A stretch of 50,178 nt of DNA from Lysobacterales bacterium (GTDB lineage: Bacteria; Pseudomonadota; Gammaproteobacteria; Xanthomonadales; Rhodanobacteraceae), in NCBI GenBank assembly GCA_021324945.1, contig JAJPID010000026.1, positions 1 to 50,178 on the forward strand, read 5' to 3'. Made by a program: the position numbers and the translations under genes. The notes under the pieces are model-generated. The model saw only the letters and a program-made list of their open reading frames with translations. It ran no database searches and was not told where the DNA came from. The first letter of the stretch is position 1, and each line of letters starts with the position of its first letter. Below, in pieces: positions 42,607 to 50,178 of this stretch.

Positions 42607-43289
42607 TCGCCGCCGACCGCCGGCGCCTGACGCCCGTTCTCGCGGTGATCTGCGCGCTGCTGGTCGCGCTGTTGATTGCGCTGTGGGCGGGGCTCGGGCG
42701 CGGCGTGCGCTGGGACGATGCCGCCGCACCGCCGCGATTGCCGCCCGAGCGCGCGGCCACGCCGCCGCCGAGCGTCGCGCCGTTGCAGGATTACGCGGTT
42801 GTCTGGGAGAAACCGCTGTTCAGCCCGGATCGCAAGCCCATCGCGGTGGCTGCGAGCAACGGCAACGCCAACAGCGGCGATCTGGAATTGACCGGTGTGA
42901 TCTTGCTGCCCGATCTGCACATGGCCTTGCTGCGAGAGAAGAACAGCGGACAGACCTTGCGCGTGCGCGAAGGCGGCAGCGCCGATGGCGTGGCGGTGGT
43001 GGAGGTGAAACCGCGCAGCGCGGTGGTCGATGCCAACGGCACGCGCAGCGAACTGGAATTGAAGGTCGGCCCCGCGCCATCCGCAACCAATGCAGTGGAT
43101 AATGCGCCCGCAGTGCAGCCGACGCCGTTCGTGGCGGTGCCCCAGACTCCGCCCGGCAACGCGCAGGAAGACAATACTCCGCAGGCGAGCGAAGCATGGA
43201 GCAAGGCGCTGAAGGCGCGCATTGAGGAGCGCCGCCGCGAAGCGGCGCGCAGGCAGCAACAGCAACAGCAGAACGATGGAGATCAGTAA
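42603..43289 (+). CDS. xpsN: GspC-like protein XpsN (GspN of the Xanthomonas nomenclature)
   Basis: A bitopic protein linking the inner-membrane platform to the secretin. It has a membrane helix at about 10-32 and a Pro-rich linker (about 38-60). A GspC homology-region domain (about 65-140, WEKPLFSPDRKP, LELTGVILLPDLHMALL, VREGGSADGVAVVEVKP) follows. The C-terminus (about 190-228) is a charged, Gln-rich tail. The position between gspM and gspD is that of xpsN in Xanthomonas, where no separate gspC is found. It is therefore functionally a GspC, not the GspN of Klebsiella. No PDZ domain is visible. Confidence 0.85.
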   Translation: MIAADRRRLTPVLAVICALLVALLIALWAGLGRGVRWDDAAAPPRLPPERAATPPPSVAPLQDYAVVWEKPLFSPDRKPIAVAASNGNANSGDLELTGVILLPDLHMALLREKNSGQTLRVREGGSADGVAVVEVKPRSAVVDANGTRSELELKVGPAPSATNAVDNAPAVQPTPFVAVPQTPPGNAQEDNTPQASEAWSKALKARIEERRREAARRQQQQQQNDGDQ

Positions 43290-43290
43290 C

Positions 43291-45912
43291 GTGAAACGTT
43301 TTGTGCCAATCCTCGTTTTGCTGACCGTCCTGCTTGCCGGCTGCGCACCCGACGTGCGCCCGGAGAACCACGATCTCGAACGCCAGGCCATCGCCGGCAC
43401 GCACGCGCCGCCGCCGCCGCCGACCACCGAAACGCAGATCGAACCGCTGGTGCAGGCCGCGCCGCAAACCACTACCACGATCGGCACCGGCAGTTTCGTC
43501 AACGAGCGCGCCGCGCGCGCGCCGTTGCCGGCATCGATAACCGCACAAGGCCAAGGCGCGATCACTTTCAATTTCGAGAACCAGCCGATCCAGGCCGCGG
43601 TGAAGGCGATCCTGGGCGACGTGCTGCACGAGAACTACGTGATCGCGCCGGGCGTGCAGGGCACGGTGACGTTCTCCACTTCGCAGCCGATCGACCGCTC
43701 GCAGGTGCTGCCCATTTTGGAAATGCTGCTGTCGTGGACCAACAACGCGCTGGTGCGGCGCGAGGGCCGCTATATCGTGATGCCGGCGAAGGAAGCCGCG
43801 GGCGGCAATCTGGTGCCGGGCCTGGGCGCCGCGCCGCCGGGCACAGGCTACGCCGCGCGCCTGTTCCCGCTGCACTACGTTTCCGCCGACGCGATGCAGA
43901 AACTGCTGAAACCCTTCGCGCGGTCCGACGCCTTCCTGCTGGCCGATCCGCAGCGCAACGTGCTGGTGATGGCCGGCACGCCGGAGGAACTCGCCAATTA
44001 CCAGCGCACCATCCGCACCTTCGACGTCGACTGGCTGCGCGGCATGTCGGTTGCCGTGATTCCGTTGCAGCACGTCGAGACCAGCACGCTGATGCCGCAA
44101 CTGGATCAGATGTTCGGAAGCAAGAGCGATTCGCCGATGGCGGGGATGGCGCGCTTCATCCCGCTGGAACACAGCAACAGCATCGTGGTGATCACCTCGC
44201 AGCCGACTTACGTGGACGAAGTGCGCGACTTCATCGCCAAGATCGACGCCGGCGCGGGTGGTTCGTCCGGCTTGTATGTCTATGACGTCAAGAACATCAA
44301 GGCATCCGATCTGGCCGAACATTTGAACGCGCTCTACAACGGCACGCCGTCGGGGCAGAACAACAATAACGCTGGCGCGGTCGCGCCCGGCTTCTCGCCG
44401 CTGGAGCAAGGCAGCAAGGGCCTGGGCGGCACCAGCGGCATTTCCAACAGCGGTTTCGACAATGGCAACGGCAGCGACAACGGTGGCAAGAGCAATTACA
44501 CCGACAACGGCATGGGCGGCGACCAGAGCGGCACCGGCAACAGCATCAACGGCGGTCTGGAAAGCGGTCTGCTGCAACAGCGCAACGGCGGGGGCAACGG
44601 GAATGCGTCAGCGGCCACGACCAGCTACACCACGCAAGGCGGCGTGCACATCGCCGCGGTCGATGAAAACAATCAATTGCTGGTGCGCGCGCGCCCGTCG
44701 CAATGGCAGGAAATGCTGCCGGTGATAGAGCGGCTGGATCAGGTGCCGCTGCAGGTGCAGATCGAAACGCGCGTGCTGGAAGTGGATCTCACCGGGCAAT
44801 TTTCGCTCGGTGTGCAGTATTACCTCGCCGGTTTGATCGGCACCCAGCCCGGATCGCCGCCCGGCACCAATGAATCCTTCCATCGCCATCAAGGCGCCGT
44901 GGGTCTGGGCGGCGTGCAATACAACCCGGCGACCGATGGCCTGTTCTGGTCGTTCGCCGGCAACAACCTGCAATTCGCCATCCGCGGGCTGGAAGAAAGC
45001 GGCAACACCAAGATCCTGTCCGAGCCCTCCACCGTGGTGCTTAACAATCACGAGACGCAGATCAAGGTGGGCGACAAGATTCCGGTGGTGCAGACTTATC
45101 TTGCGCCCGGTTATGGCGTCGCCAACGGCAGCAGCACCGGCGCCTACAACATCGGCTCGGTGCAATACATCGACACCGGCGTGCTGCTGGATGTCACGCC
45201 GCGCGTCAATCCGGGTGGACTGGTCTATCTCAACATCCAGCAGGTGGTGAGCCAGCCGACCGGCTCACCGGACCAGTACGGTAACTACACCATTTCCAAC
45301 CGCGCGCTCAATACCCAAGTGGCGGTTCAGAACGGCCAGACCGTGCTCCTCGGCGGACTGATCCAGCAGACCGATACCAATGGCGACAACGGCGTGCCGT
45401 TCCTCAACCGTATCCCGGTGCTGGGCCGGCTGTTCGGCACGACCACGCGCAACAAGAACCGCACCGAACTGATCGTGCTGATCACCCCGCGCGTGATCGG
45501 CGACGCCGAGGAAGCCCGCGCGCTGACCGACGAATACCAGACCAAATTCGAATCCCTGCAACCGATTCTAGCGCCGCCCGCGGGCGCGGCGACGAGCAAG
45601 ACCACAACCACCACGACCACGACAACGACCGCGACCGCGTCCGTGCAGCCATTGCCGCCTGCGAAGTCCGCGCAACGTGGCTGGACCTTGCAGGTCGCCG
45701 TGTACAACAGCGATGAGCCCGCGCGCGTCATGCGCGACCGCCTGCGCCAGCTCGGCTACAACGCCTACCTCACCAGCTCGCAATCCGCCAACGCAACGAT
45801 ATGGCTCGTGCGTGTGGGTCCGTTGGCCACGCGCGCGGACGCAGATGCCCTGCGCGCACAGATCGCCCAGCGGATAAACATCCAGGGTACGGTGATGGCG
45901 CCGCTGGAGTAA
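43291..45912 (+). CDS. gspD: Type II secretion secretin GspD (XpsD) with C-terminal SPOR domain
   Basis: The outer-membrane secretin channel, 873 residues. It has a lipoprotein signal with lipobox LAGC, a Pro/Thr linker, and N-domains (GAITFNFENQPIQAAVKAIL, then RLFPLHYVSADAMQKLLKP and AVIPLQHVETSTLMPQL). A Gly/Asn/Ser-rich insert lies at about 350-450. The secretin core has VQIETRVLEVDLTG, VLLDVTPRVNPGG, VLLGGLIQ and TELIVLITPRVI. After a poly-Thr linker (about 770-785) comes a SPOR domain (about 794-873, GWTLQVAVYNSDEPARVM, WLVRVGPLATRADADAL). The GTG at 43291 was chosen for its signal peptide and GGAG; an in-frame ATG at 43276 is possible. Last T2SS gene. Confidence 0.92.
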   Translation: MKRFVPILVLLTVLLAGCAPDVRPENHDLERQAIAGTHAPPPPPTTETQIEPLVQAAPQTTTTIGTGSFVNERAARAPLPASITAQGQGAITFNFENQPIQAAVKAILGDVLHENYVIAPGVQGTVTFSTSQPIDRSQVLPILEMLLSWTNNALVRREGRYIVMPAKEAAGGNLVPGLGAAPPGTGYAARLFPLHYVSADAMQKLLKPFARSDAFLLADPQRNVLVMAGTPEELANYQRTIRTFDVDWLRGMSVAVIPLQHVETSTLMPQLDQMFGSKSDSPMAGMARFIPLEHSNSIVVITSQPTYVDEVRDFIAKIDAGAGGSSGLYVYDVKNIKASDLAEHLNALYNGTPSGQNNNNAGAVAPGFSPLEQGSKGLGGTSGISNSGFDNGNGSDNGGKSNYTDNGMGGDQSGTGNSINGGLESGLLQQRNGGGNGNASAATTSYTTQGGVHIAAVDENNQLLVRARPSQWQEMLPVIERLDQVPLQVQIETRVLEVDLTGQFSLGVQYYLAGLIGTQPGSPPGTNESFHRHQGAVGLGGVQYNPATDGLFWSFAGNNLQFAIRGLEESGNTKILSEPSTVVLNNHETQIKVGDKIPVVQTYLAPGYGVANGSSTGAYNIGSVQYIDTGVLLDVTPRVNPGGLVYLNIQQVVSQPTGSPDQYGNYTISNRALNTQVAVQNGQTVLLGGLIQQTDTNGDNGVPFLNRIPVLGRLFGTTTRNKNRTELIVLITPRVIGDAEEARALTDEYQTKFESLQPILAPPAGAATSKTTTTTTTTTTATASVQPLPPAKSAQRGWTLQVAVYNSDEPARVMRDRLRQLGYNAYLTSSQSANATIWLVRVGPLATRADADALRAQIAQRINIQGTVMAPLE

Positions 45913-45932
45913 ACACACCAAGGGATCGAATC

Positions 45933-46784
45933 CTGAAGCGCTTGCTCTACTTGCTTTTGTTATTGCCTTGCAGTGTGTTGGGTGACAATGCTTGGCAATA
46001 CAGTGGTCAAATTGAAAGAAGCATGGTCGTGACAGGAACTATCGAGGTAAACCCCGACGGTTCGGTGAAAAGCTATACCCTCGATCAGCAGGACAAGCTA
46101 TTGCCAGAGATAATCGAACTCATTACAAGAGCAGTACCGACCTGGAAATTCGAGCCGATGGCGGACAAAACAACGCCCGCAACGGCCACAATGAACATCA
46201 GGGTCATCGCCGACAAGCTCAAGGAAGACCAATACTCGTTGAGCATTTGCGGCGTCTCTTTCGGTGCGCAACACGAAAATTTGGATGAATGGCCGCACTA
46301 CAAGACGAGAGATCCCATTCCTCGATATCCGGATGACGCTCTACAAAGACGGGTGAGCGGCACCGTCTATGTGGCGGTTCTCGTCAATCGCCAAGGTACG
46401 GTCGAGAAAGTTGATGCAATGCGGGTTGATCTCCGTGCGTTGGGAGACAAACAAATCATGGGCCAGTTGAGGAGAAGCCTGGCTCAGTCCGCATTGAAGG
46501 CCATTGCCAAATGGACCTTTACGGTGCCAACTAAGGGTCCATATATCAACAAAGACCATTGGATGGTGAGGATTCCGGTGAACTTCTCGATTGCTGGGAG
46601 AGATCCTGAAATTATTCCCTACGGTCATTGGGAGGCTTATGTACCTGGACCTGTCAATCACATCCCTTGGGTGGAATCCGAAGAGCATTTTGCCGAAAGC
46701 AGCGCAGACGCGATTCCCGATAATGACTTCGCATTTCAGGGCGATCCGCGCTTCGTGCTGTTGACACCACCTTCGCCCCCTTGA
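45933..46784 (+). CDS. TonB_C-like periplasmic protein of lower G+C content
   Basis: About 283 residues. Signal peptide (KRLLYLLLLLPCSVLG) followed by two modules that look like TonB C-terminal domains. One is about 20-100 (VVTGTIEVNPDGSVKSYTL, AVPTWKFEPM). The second is about 120-215 (DPIPRYPDDALQRRVSGTVYVAVLVNRQG, ALKAIAKWTFTVP). There is no N-terminal TonB anchor or Pro-rich arm, so it is not an ordinary energy transducer. No ATG is available. CTG at 45933 has AGGG eight bases upstream and gives the best signal peptide; TTG at 45942 is next. Codon use and base composition (about 50% G+C by eye) differ sharply from neighbours, suggesting acquisition from another genome. Confidence 0.65.
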   Translation: MKRLLYLLLLLPCSVLGDNAWQYSGQIERSMVVTGTIEVNPDGSVKSYTLDQQDKLLPEIIELITRAVPTWKFEPMADKTTPATATMNIRVIADKLKEDQYSLSICGVSFGAQHENLDEWPHYKTRDPIPRYPDDALQRRVSGTVYVAVLVNRQGTVEKVDAMRVDLRALGDKQIMGQLRRSLAQSALKAIAKWTFTVPTKGPYINKDHWMVRIPVNFSIAGRDPEIIPYGHWEAYVPGPVNHIPWVESEEHFAESSADAIPDNDFAFQGDPRFVLLTPPSPP

Positions 46785-46801
46785 GGCGGCGCGGATAAAG
46801 A

Positions 46802-47218
46802 TCAAATCCCATCCCCCGCCCAGCACTGCGTGCTGGGCAGATGCGAGCCGGTCTGCGGTCCGAAATCGCAAATCACGTAATCGGAAACATCCCCGGTGAG
46901 CAGGCGGTTGCTTTCAGATTGCGCGTTGAACATGCGCACGCGCTCGCCGCCGCTCATCGCCTCGATGCTGCCGCGGCGCTGCATCAGCGCAGTCATCAAA
47001 TCGATGTCGCGCATCACCAGATCGCGGTCGCGCGCGCTCAGGTTCGCGTACTCGCCGCCGGATTGCAGTCCCGAGCGCACGGCCGCGGCCTGCTGCGCGA
47101 AATCCTGCGCGTTGGAGATGTTGAAGGGAGCCGGAGCGGATTCTGCGCCGGCGAGGGCCGCGCCGGCCGCCAGCAAAAGCGGCATGCCAGTCGCCATCAG
47201 GAAGTAACGCTTGCACAT
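46802..47218 (-). CDS. Secreted protein of unknown function
   Basis: A 138-residue exported protein. The signal peptide runs through LLLAAGAALAGAES. The mature part is helical (FNISNAQDFAQQAAAVRSGL, RDRDLVMRDIDLMTALMQRR). A conserved-looking C-terminal end has two cysteines (VICDFGPQTGSHLPSTQCW), probably a disulfide. GGAGG lies six bases before the ATG at 47218; the longer open frame upstream is ignored. Small secreted proteins of this type are frequent in Lysobacterales, but I do not recognise a named family. It converges with the TonB_C-like gene. Confidence 0.75.
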   Translation of the reverse strand: MCKRYFLMATGMPLLLAAGAALAGAESAPAPFNISNAQDFAQQAAAVRSGLQSGGEYANLSARDRDLVMRDIDLMTALMQRRGSIEAMSGGERVRMFNAQSESNRLLTGDVSDYVICDFGPQTGSHLPSTQCWAGDGI

Positions 47219-47255
47219 GGCCAACCTCCACGGTTCGAGAAGAGGGCCCCGGGCG

Positions 47256-47342
47256 ATGAAAATCCTACGCCTGACGCGAACCGGGTTCAATCAAGCCGTG
47301 GTGGTGAGCGCCGCATTGCTGGCAGCCTTGGTTTGCATTTAG
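47256..47342 (+). CDS. Possible 28-residue membrane peptide
   Basis: In the 133-base divergent gap, an ATG preceded by AAGAGGG at about nine bases opens a 28-codon frame. It has a basic start (MKILRLTRTG) and a hydrophobic end (VVVSAALLAALVCI). It ends nine bases before the glycosyltransferase start. The layout resembles a small single-pass membrane protein, or a leader peptide coupled to the next gene. The evidence is only the frame, the ribosome-binding site and the hydrophobicity; it may not be translated. Confidence 0.3.
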   Translation: MKILRLTRTGFNQAVVVSAALLAALVCI

Positions 47343-47351
47343 CCTGCGCGG

Positions 47352-48239
47352 ATGCCGAGCGCGCCCGCAGTTTCCATCCTGATCGTCACGGCCGACAGCG
47401 GCGAGGGCGCGCGCGAGTGCGTGTCGCGAGCACTGGGTAGCTCGGTGCCGGTCGAAATCGTCTTAGTCGACAATGCTTCGGGCGACGGCGTGCCGCAGTC
47501 GATCGCGCGCGATCACGTGAACGATACGCGCGTGCGCGTGCTGTTCAACGATGCGAATCTCGGTTTCGGGCCTGCGATCAACCGCGGCGCCAAAATGGCG
47601 AACGCGACTGTGCTGCTGATCCTCAATCCCGATTGCATGCTGCAACCCGATACCGCCGAACGCCTGCTGGACGTGGCACGGGATCATCCGCTGGCCGGCG
47701 TGATCGGCGCGGTGGTCTGCCATGAGAACGGCGAACCCGATCGGGCCTCGTATCGCCGCGATCCGCTGTTGCGGCGTTCGCTGATGAGCCTGACCGGGCG
47801 GGCCGCACGCGAATCAATCGATCCGAAATACGCCGGCATCAACGTGCCGGGAGCGATGCCCGACAAAGTCGTGGAAGCCGAGAATGTTTCCGGCGCGCTG
47901 ATGCTGATTCCGCGCGCGGTGTTCGAACGGCTCGGCGGCTTCGACGAGAATTATTTTCTGCATTGCGAGGATCTCGACCTGTGCCGCCGCGCGCGCGATG
48001 CAGGTTTCAAGGTTCTGCTGGCCGGCAACGTGCGCGTGCTGCATCGCAAGGGCGGCTCCAGCGCGCACCGGCCGGTGTTCGTGTCGCGCCACAAGCATCG
48101 CGGCATGTGGCGCTGGTTTCGCAAGTTCGATCCGGCCGCGCGCAATCCGCTGCTGCGCACGATGGTGTGGTGCGGCATCTGGTCGCATTTCGTGCTGACC
48201 GCGCCGGTGCTGGCGCTGCACAAACGCAGACGCCTGTAG
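47352..48239 (+). CDS. Family 2 glycosyltransferase (rhamnosyltransferase-like)
   Basis: A 295-residue GT-A fold enzyme that probably adds a sugar to a surface polysaccharide or lipid carrier. The nucleotide-binding start (SILIVTADSG, VLVDNASGDG) is followed by NANLGFGPAINRGAKMA and the metal-binding NPDCML in place of DxD. VSGALMLIPRAVFERLGGFDE and the catalytic FLHCEDLDLCRRARDAG come next. The C-terminal part is basic with one hydrophobic helix, indicating membrane association. It is of the WbbL/rhamnosyltransferase type; the donor sugar is not predictable. The stop codon TAG is part of a TGTAGGAGC repeat. Confidence 0.88.
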   Translation: MPSAPAVSILIVTADSGEGARECVSRALGSSVPVEIVLVDNASGDGVPQSIARDHVNDTRVRVLFNDANLGFGPAINRGAKMANATVLLILNPDCMLQPDTAERLLDVARDHPLAGVIGAVVCHENGEPDRASYRRDPLLRRSLMSLTGRAARESIDPKYAGINVPGAMPDKVVEAENVSGALMLIPRAVFERLGGFDENYFLHCEDLDLCRRARDAGFKVLLAGNVRVLHRKGGSSAHRPVFVSRHKHRGMWRWFRKFDPAARNPLLRTMVWCGIWSHFVLTAPVLALHKRRRL

Positions 48240-48305
48240 GAGCCCGCTTGCGATCGACTTGGGTATGATCCGGAGCCGTCGCGCGCAAGCGCGCGCCTAC
48301 AACAG
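48236..48305. repeat. REP-like element (TGTAGGAGC...GCCTACA)
   Basis: TGTAGGAGC-CCGCTTGCG on the left and CGCAAGCGCGCGCCTACA on the right make an imperfect inverted repeat with a short loop. It covers the whole gap between the glycosyltransferase and the transporter and supplies the stop codon of the former. TATGAT in the loop (48264-48269) could serve as a -10 box for the transporter. Confidence 0.65.
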
Positions 48306-48316
48306 CAGGGGAATGG

Positions 48317-49078
48317 ATGAGCGCAAATCTAGAAAGCGCATCGCGCCGCGGCGGCTTTCGTTACTACGACTTGGCTGTAGGCGGCATGGTCGGCGTGCTG
48401 CTGTGCTCGAACCTGATCGGTCCGGCAAAAGTTTGCACCGTCACATTGCCGCTGATTGGCGCGCTCACCTTCGGCGCAGGCAATCTGTTCTTTCCGATCA
48501 GCTACATCTTCGATGACGTGCTGACGGAAGTGTACGGCTACGCGCGCGCACGCCGCGCGACCTGGGCCGGGTTCGGCGCGCTGGTGTTCGCGTCGTTGAT
48601 GACACAGGCGATCATCCACATGCCGGTGAGCCCGGCCGAACCGTTCGACGCGAAACTGCAACCTGCGCTGGAGATCGTGTTCGGCAGCACCTGGCGCATC
48701 GCGCTGGCGTCGCTGGTCGGATTCTGGGTTGGCGACTTCGCCAACGCGTTCGTCATGGCCAAGATGAAACTGTGGACGCGTGGACGCTGGCTGTGGACGC
48801 GCACCATCGGTTCCACCATCGTGGGCGAAGGCGTGGACAGCCTGACGTTCTACCCGATCGCCTTCATCGGCATCTGGACCGGCCAGACGATCATCAAGGT
48901 GATCATTTTCAACTGGGTGATGAAAGTGCTGGTGGAAGTCGTGGCGACACCGCTGACCTATGCGGTGGTCGGCTGGTTGAAGCGGCGCGAGAACGCCGAC
49001 ACGTATGACACCCACACAGATTTCAATCCGTTCACGCTGCGAGATGACGGCGAGGTGCGTACGTTCCAGCCGCGCTGA
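48317..49078 (+). CDS. yhhQ: Queuosine precursor transporter (VUT family, YhhQ)
   Basis: An inner-membrane transporter that takes up 7-cyano-7-deazaguanine or 7-aminomethyl-7-deazaguanine for queuosine tRNA modification. The 253 residues have six to seven helices and the family signatures GALTFGAGNLFFPISYIFDDVLTE and EVYGYARARR. FWVGDFANAFVMAKMK, TRTIGSTIVGEGVDS and an amphipathic C-terminus ending soon after ATPLTYAVVGWLKRRE follow. The start is ATG at 48317 with AGGGGA just upstream; a neighbouring ATG at 48313 is in another frame. No preQ1 riboswitch is recognised in the short upstream gap, which is filled by a REP-like element. Confidence 0.9.
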   Translation: MSANLESASRRGGFRYYDLAVGGMVGVLLCSNLIGPAKVCTVTLPLIGALTFGAGNLFFPISYIFDDVLTEVYGYARARRATWAGFGALVFASLMTQAIIHMPVSPAEPFDAKLQPALEIVFGSTWRIALASLVGFWVGDFANAFVMAKMKLWTRGRWLWTRTIGSTIVGEGVDSLTFYPIAFIGIWTGQTIIKVIIFNWVMKVLVEVVATPLTYAVVGWLKRRENADTYDTHTDFNPFTLRDDGEVRTFQPR

Positions 49079-50038
49079 TCACAGCTCCATCAAATCATGA
49101 CCGATGATCAACCGGCCCTTGAAGTGCGGCTTCACCGCGTCGATCCACACCTGATCCGGGATCGGCGGCATGCCCGGCACGAAATGGTTCAGCACCAGCG
49201 TGTTCACGCCCGCTTGCGCCGCGATCTGTCCGACCTGTGACATCGGCGTGTGCGCGGCTTCCAGGTGCGCGCGCAGTCGCGTGGCCTGTGTCTCGTTCTT
49301 CACCACCGCATCGATCGCTTGCAGATCGATCACCTCGTGCACCAGGATATCTGCACCGTGCGCCAGCTCGATCAGGTTTTCGCTCGGGCGCGTGTCGCCG
49401 GAGAACACTATTGAGCGATCCGGGCAATCGAAGCGATAGGCGAAAGCGGGCTCGACGGGCGGATGCTGCACCAGTGCCGCGGTGACTTTCATGTTCTCGT
49501 CCTGCATCACCACGCCCGCGCGCGTGATCTCGTGCGGCACGATCAGTTTCGCAAACGGCGGCCGGCCTTCGTCGCGCTCACGGATACCGATGTCGTAGGC
49601 ATCCATTTCGAGGAACAGTTCCGTCATTCGCTTCAGCGGCGGCGGGCCGTACGTACCCACGTGCGTGTGCAGATCGGTTTCCCACGCCAGCAGCAGAAGA
49701 TTGCCGTAATCAGCGTTGTGATCGGAATGCTGATGCGTGATGAACACGTCGCGGATGTTTCCGAGATCCAGCCCCGCTTTCACCATCTGCCGTGCGACGC
49801 CATTGCCGCAGTCGACCACATAGATGTCGTCGCCGATCACGATCGCATTCGCTGGCGCTGAGCGATCCGATTTCGGCGTCGGCCCTCCGGCGGTGCCGAG
49901 CAGGATCAGGCGTGAACGTTTGCGCATGGATCTGTTTGCGAATGCGCGTGTGCTGAAGGTTGCGATCGCAACGATGGAGAGACCCGCGGCTTGCAACAGC
50001 CGGCGGCGAGAACGATTGAAGCAACGTGGAGATGGCAT
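49079..50038 (-). CDS. Tat-exported metallo-beta-lactamase-fold hydrolase
   Basis: A 319-residue exported enzyme. The N-terminus has a twin-arginine signal (NRSRRRLLQAAGLSIVAIA, cleavage near AFA). The MBL fold shows its metal motif THQHSDHNAD (His102, His104, Asp106, His107), then FSGDTRPSENL (Asp/Thr) and a late His in LVLNHFVPG. This is the RNase Z/arylsulfatase-like branch, where substrates range from sulfate esters to phosphodiesters. The Tat signal and the lack of tRNA-binding features argue against an RNase Z. Substrate unknown. The stop abuts the end of the convergent yhhQ. Confidence 0.85.
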   Translation of the reverse strand: MPSPRCFNRSRRRLLQAAGLSIVAIATFSTRAFANRSMRKRSRLILLGTAGGPTPKSDRSAPANAIVIGDDIYVVDCGNGVARQMVKAGLDLGNIRDVFITHQHSDHNADYGNLLLLAWETDLHTHVGTYGPPPLKRMTELFLEMDAYDIGIRERDEGRPPFAKLIVPHEITRAGVVMQDENMKVTAALVQHPPVEPAFAYRFDCPDRSIVFSGDTRPSENLIELAHGADILVHEVIDLQAIDAVVKNETQATRLRAHLEAAHTPMSQVGQIAAQAGVNTLVLNHFVPGMPPIPDQVWIDAVKPHFKGRLIIGHDLMEL

Positions 50039-50104
50039 GGCCGGAAGCGGTCCATCCCGGGATCGAGGTCACCGCAATCTATCATCATCATTCAAGAACG
50101 CGGC

Positions 50105-50151
50105 GGAATCCAATGACTTGTTTCATCGCAGCAAAAGTCACTGGATTCCGG
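50105..50151. repeat. Dispersed inverted repeat (GGAATCC...GGATTCC)
   Basis: ggaatccaatgactt (50105-50119) and aagtcactggattcc (50135-50149) pair at 14 of 15 positions around a 15-base loop. The right arm, extended to aaagtcactggattccgg, is identical to 21382-21399. The rest of the 139-base upstream region of the hydrolase shows no gene; a weak TATCAT/TAGATT-like box lies near 50080. Confidence 0.65.
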
Positions 50152-50178
50152 GTTCTAGCCCGATGAATGGGCCGGCCC

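Noticed and set aside
48240-48316. preQ1 riboswitch upstream of the queuosine precursor transporter
   Set aside because: The gap is filled by a REP-like inverted repeat and shows none of the compact preQ1 aptamer sequence features I know.

Overview
The window is a dense, high-GC stretch (mostly about 65% G+C by eye) from a gammaproteobacterium. The best fit is Lysobacterales (Xanthomonadales), probably near Rhodanobacteraceae. The main evidence is a type II secretion locus in the Xanthomonas xps order (E-F-G-H-I-J-K-L-M-N-D). Supporting evidence is zapA followed by a 6S RNA, ygfB-pepP, xerD with dsbC, lptFG divergent from pepA, and a VirJ/MprF pair. The genus cannot be fixed from sequence alone. 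No tRNA, rRNA, CRISPR array, prophage or transposase gene was found, and no gene-free stretch exceeds 300 bases.

Layout. 1-0.7 kb: 6S RNA, zapA and a ZapB-like coiled coil (minus strand). 0.8-3.2 kb: a cyanide-insensitive-type cytochrome bd oxidase, cydAB. 3.3-9.1 kb: a lipid module with a VirJ-like hydrolase overlapping mprF, then DoxX, a VOC protein and a second, longer VirJ/AcvB-type protein. 9.1-11 kb: ygfB-pepP. 11.2-15.7 kb: a large propeller-PAS-GGDEF-EAL sensor broken by a one-base frameshift. 15.8-21.3 kb: a methyltransferase, purL and dsbC. 21.5-26.7 kb: xerD, an RDD protein, lptG-lptF and pepA. 26.7-30.3 kb: a propeller hybrid histidine kinase. 30.4-32.3 kb: a yceI-cybB-yceI operon and a small glutaredoxin-like protein. 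32.5-34.4 kb: sdaA and a small secreted protein, ending in a clear terminator. 34.5-45.9 kb: the T2SS operon. 45.9-50 kb: a lower-GC TonB_C-like gene, a secreted unknown, a family 2 glycosyltransferase, a queuosine-precursor transporter and a Tat-exported metallo-beta-lactamase-fold protein.

The most unusual feature is the intergenic DNA. At seven places the whole gap between two genes is a run of 7-base direct repeats followed by a run of complementary 7-base repeats, giving a degenerate hairpin. Each locus has its own heptamer. In the T2SS operon these elements lie between consecutive genes and run into the next reading frame, so the prepilin leader peptides of GspG, GspH and GspI are largely repeat-encoded. 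GspJ shows the same with another repeat type. A related palindromic repeat sits in frame inside purL.

Other points of note: the secretin carries a C-terminal SPOR domain, GspE has lost the usual zinc-binding cysteines, two VirJ/AcvB proteins lie close to one mprF, and several genes may be leaderless because a -10 box ends six bases before the ATG.
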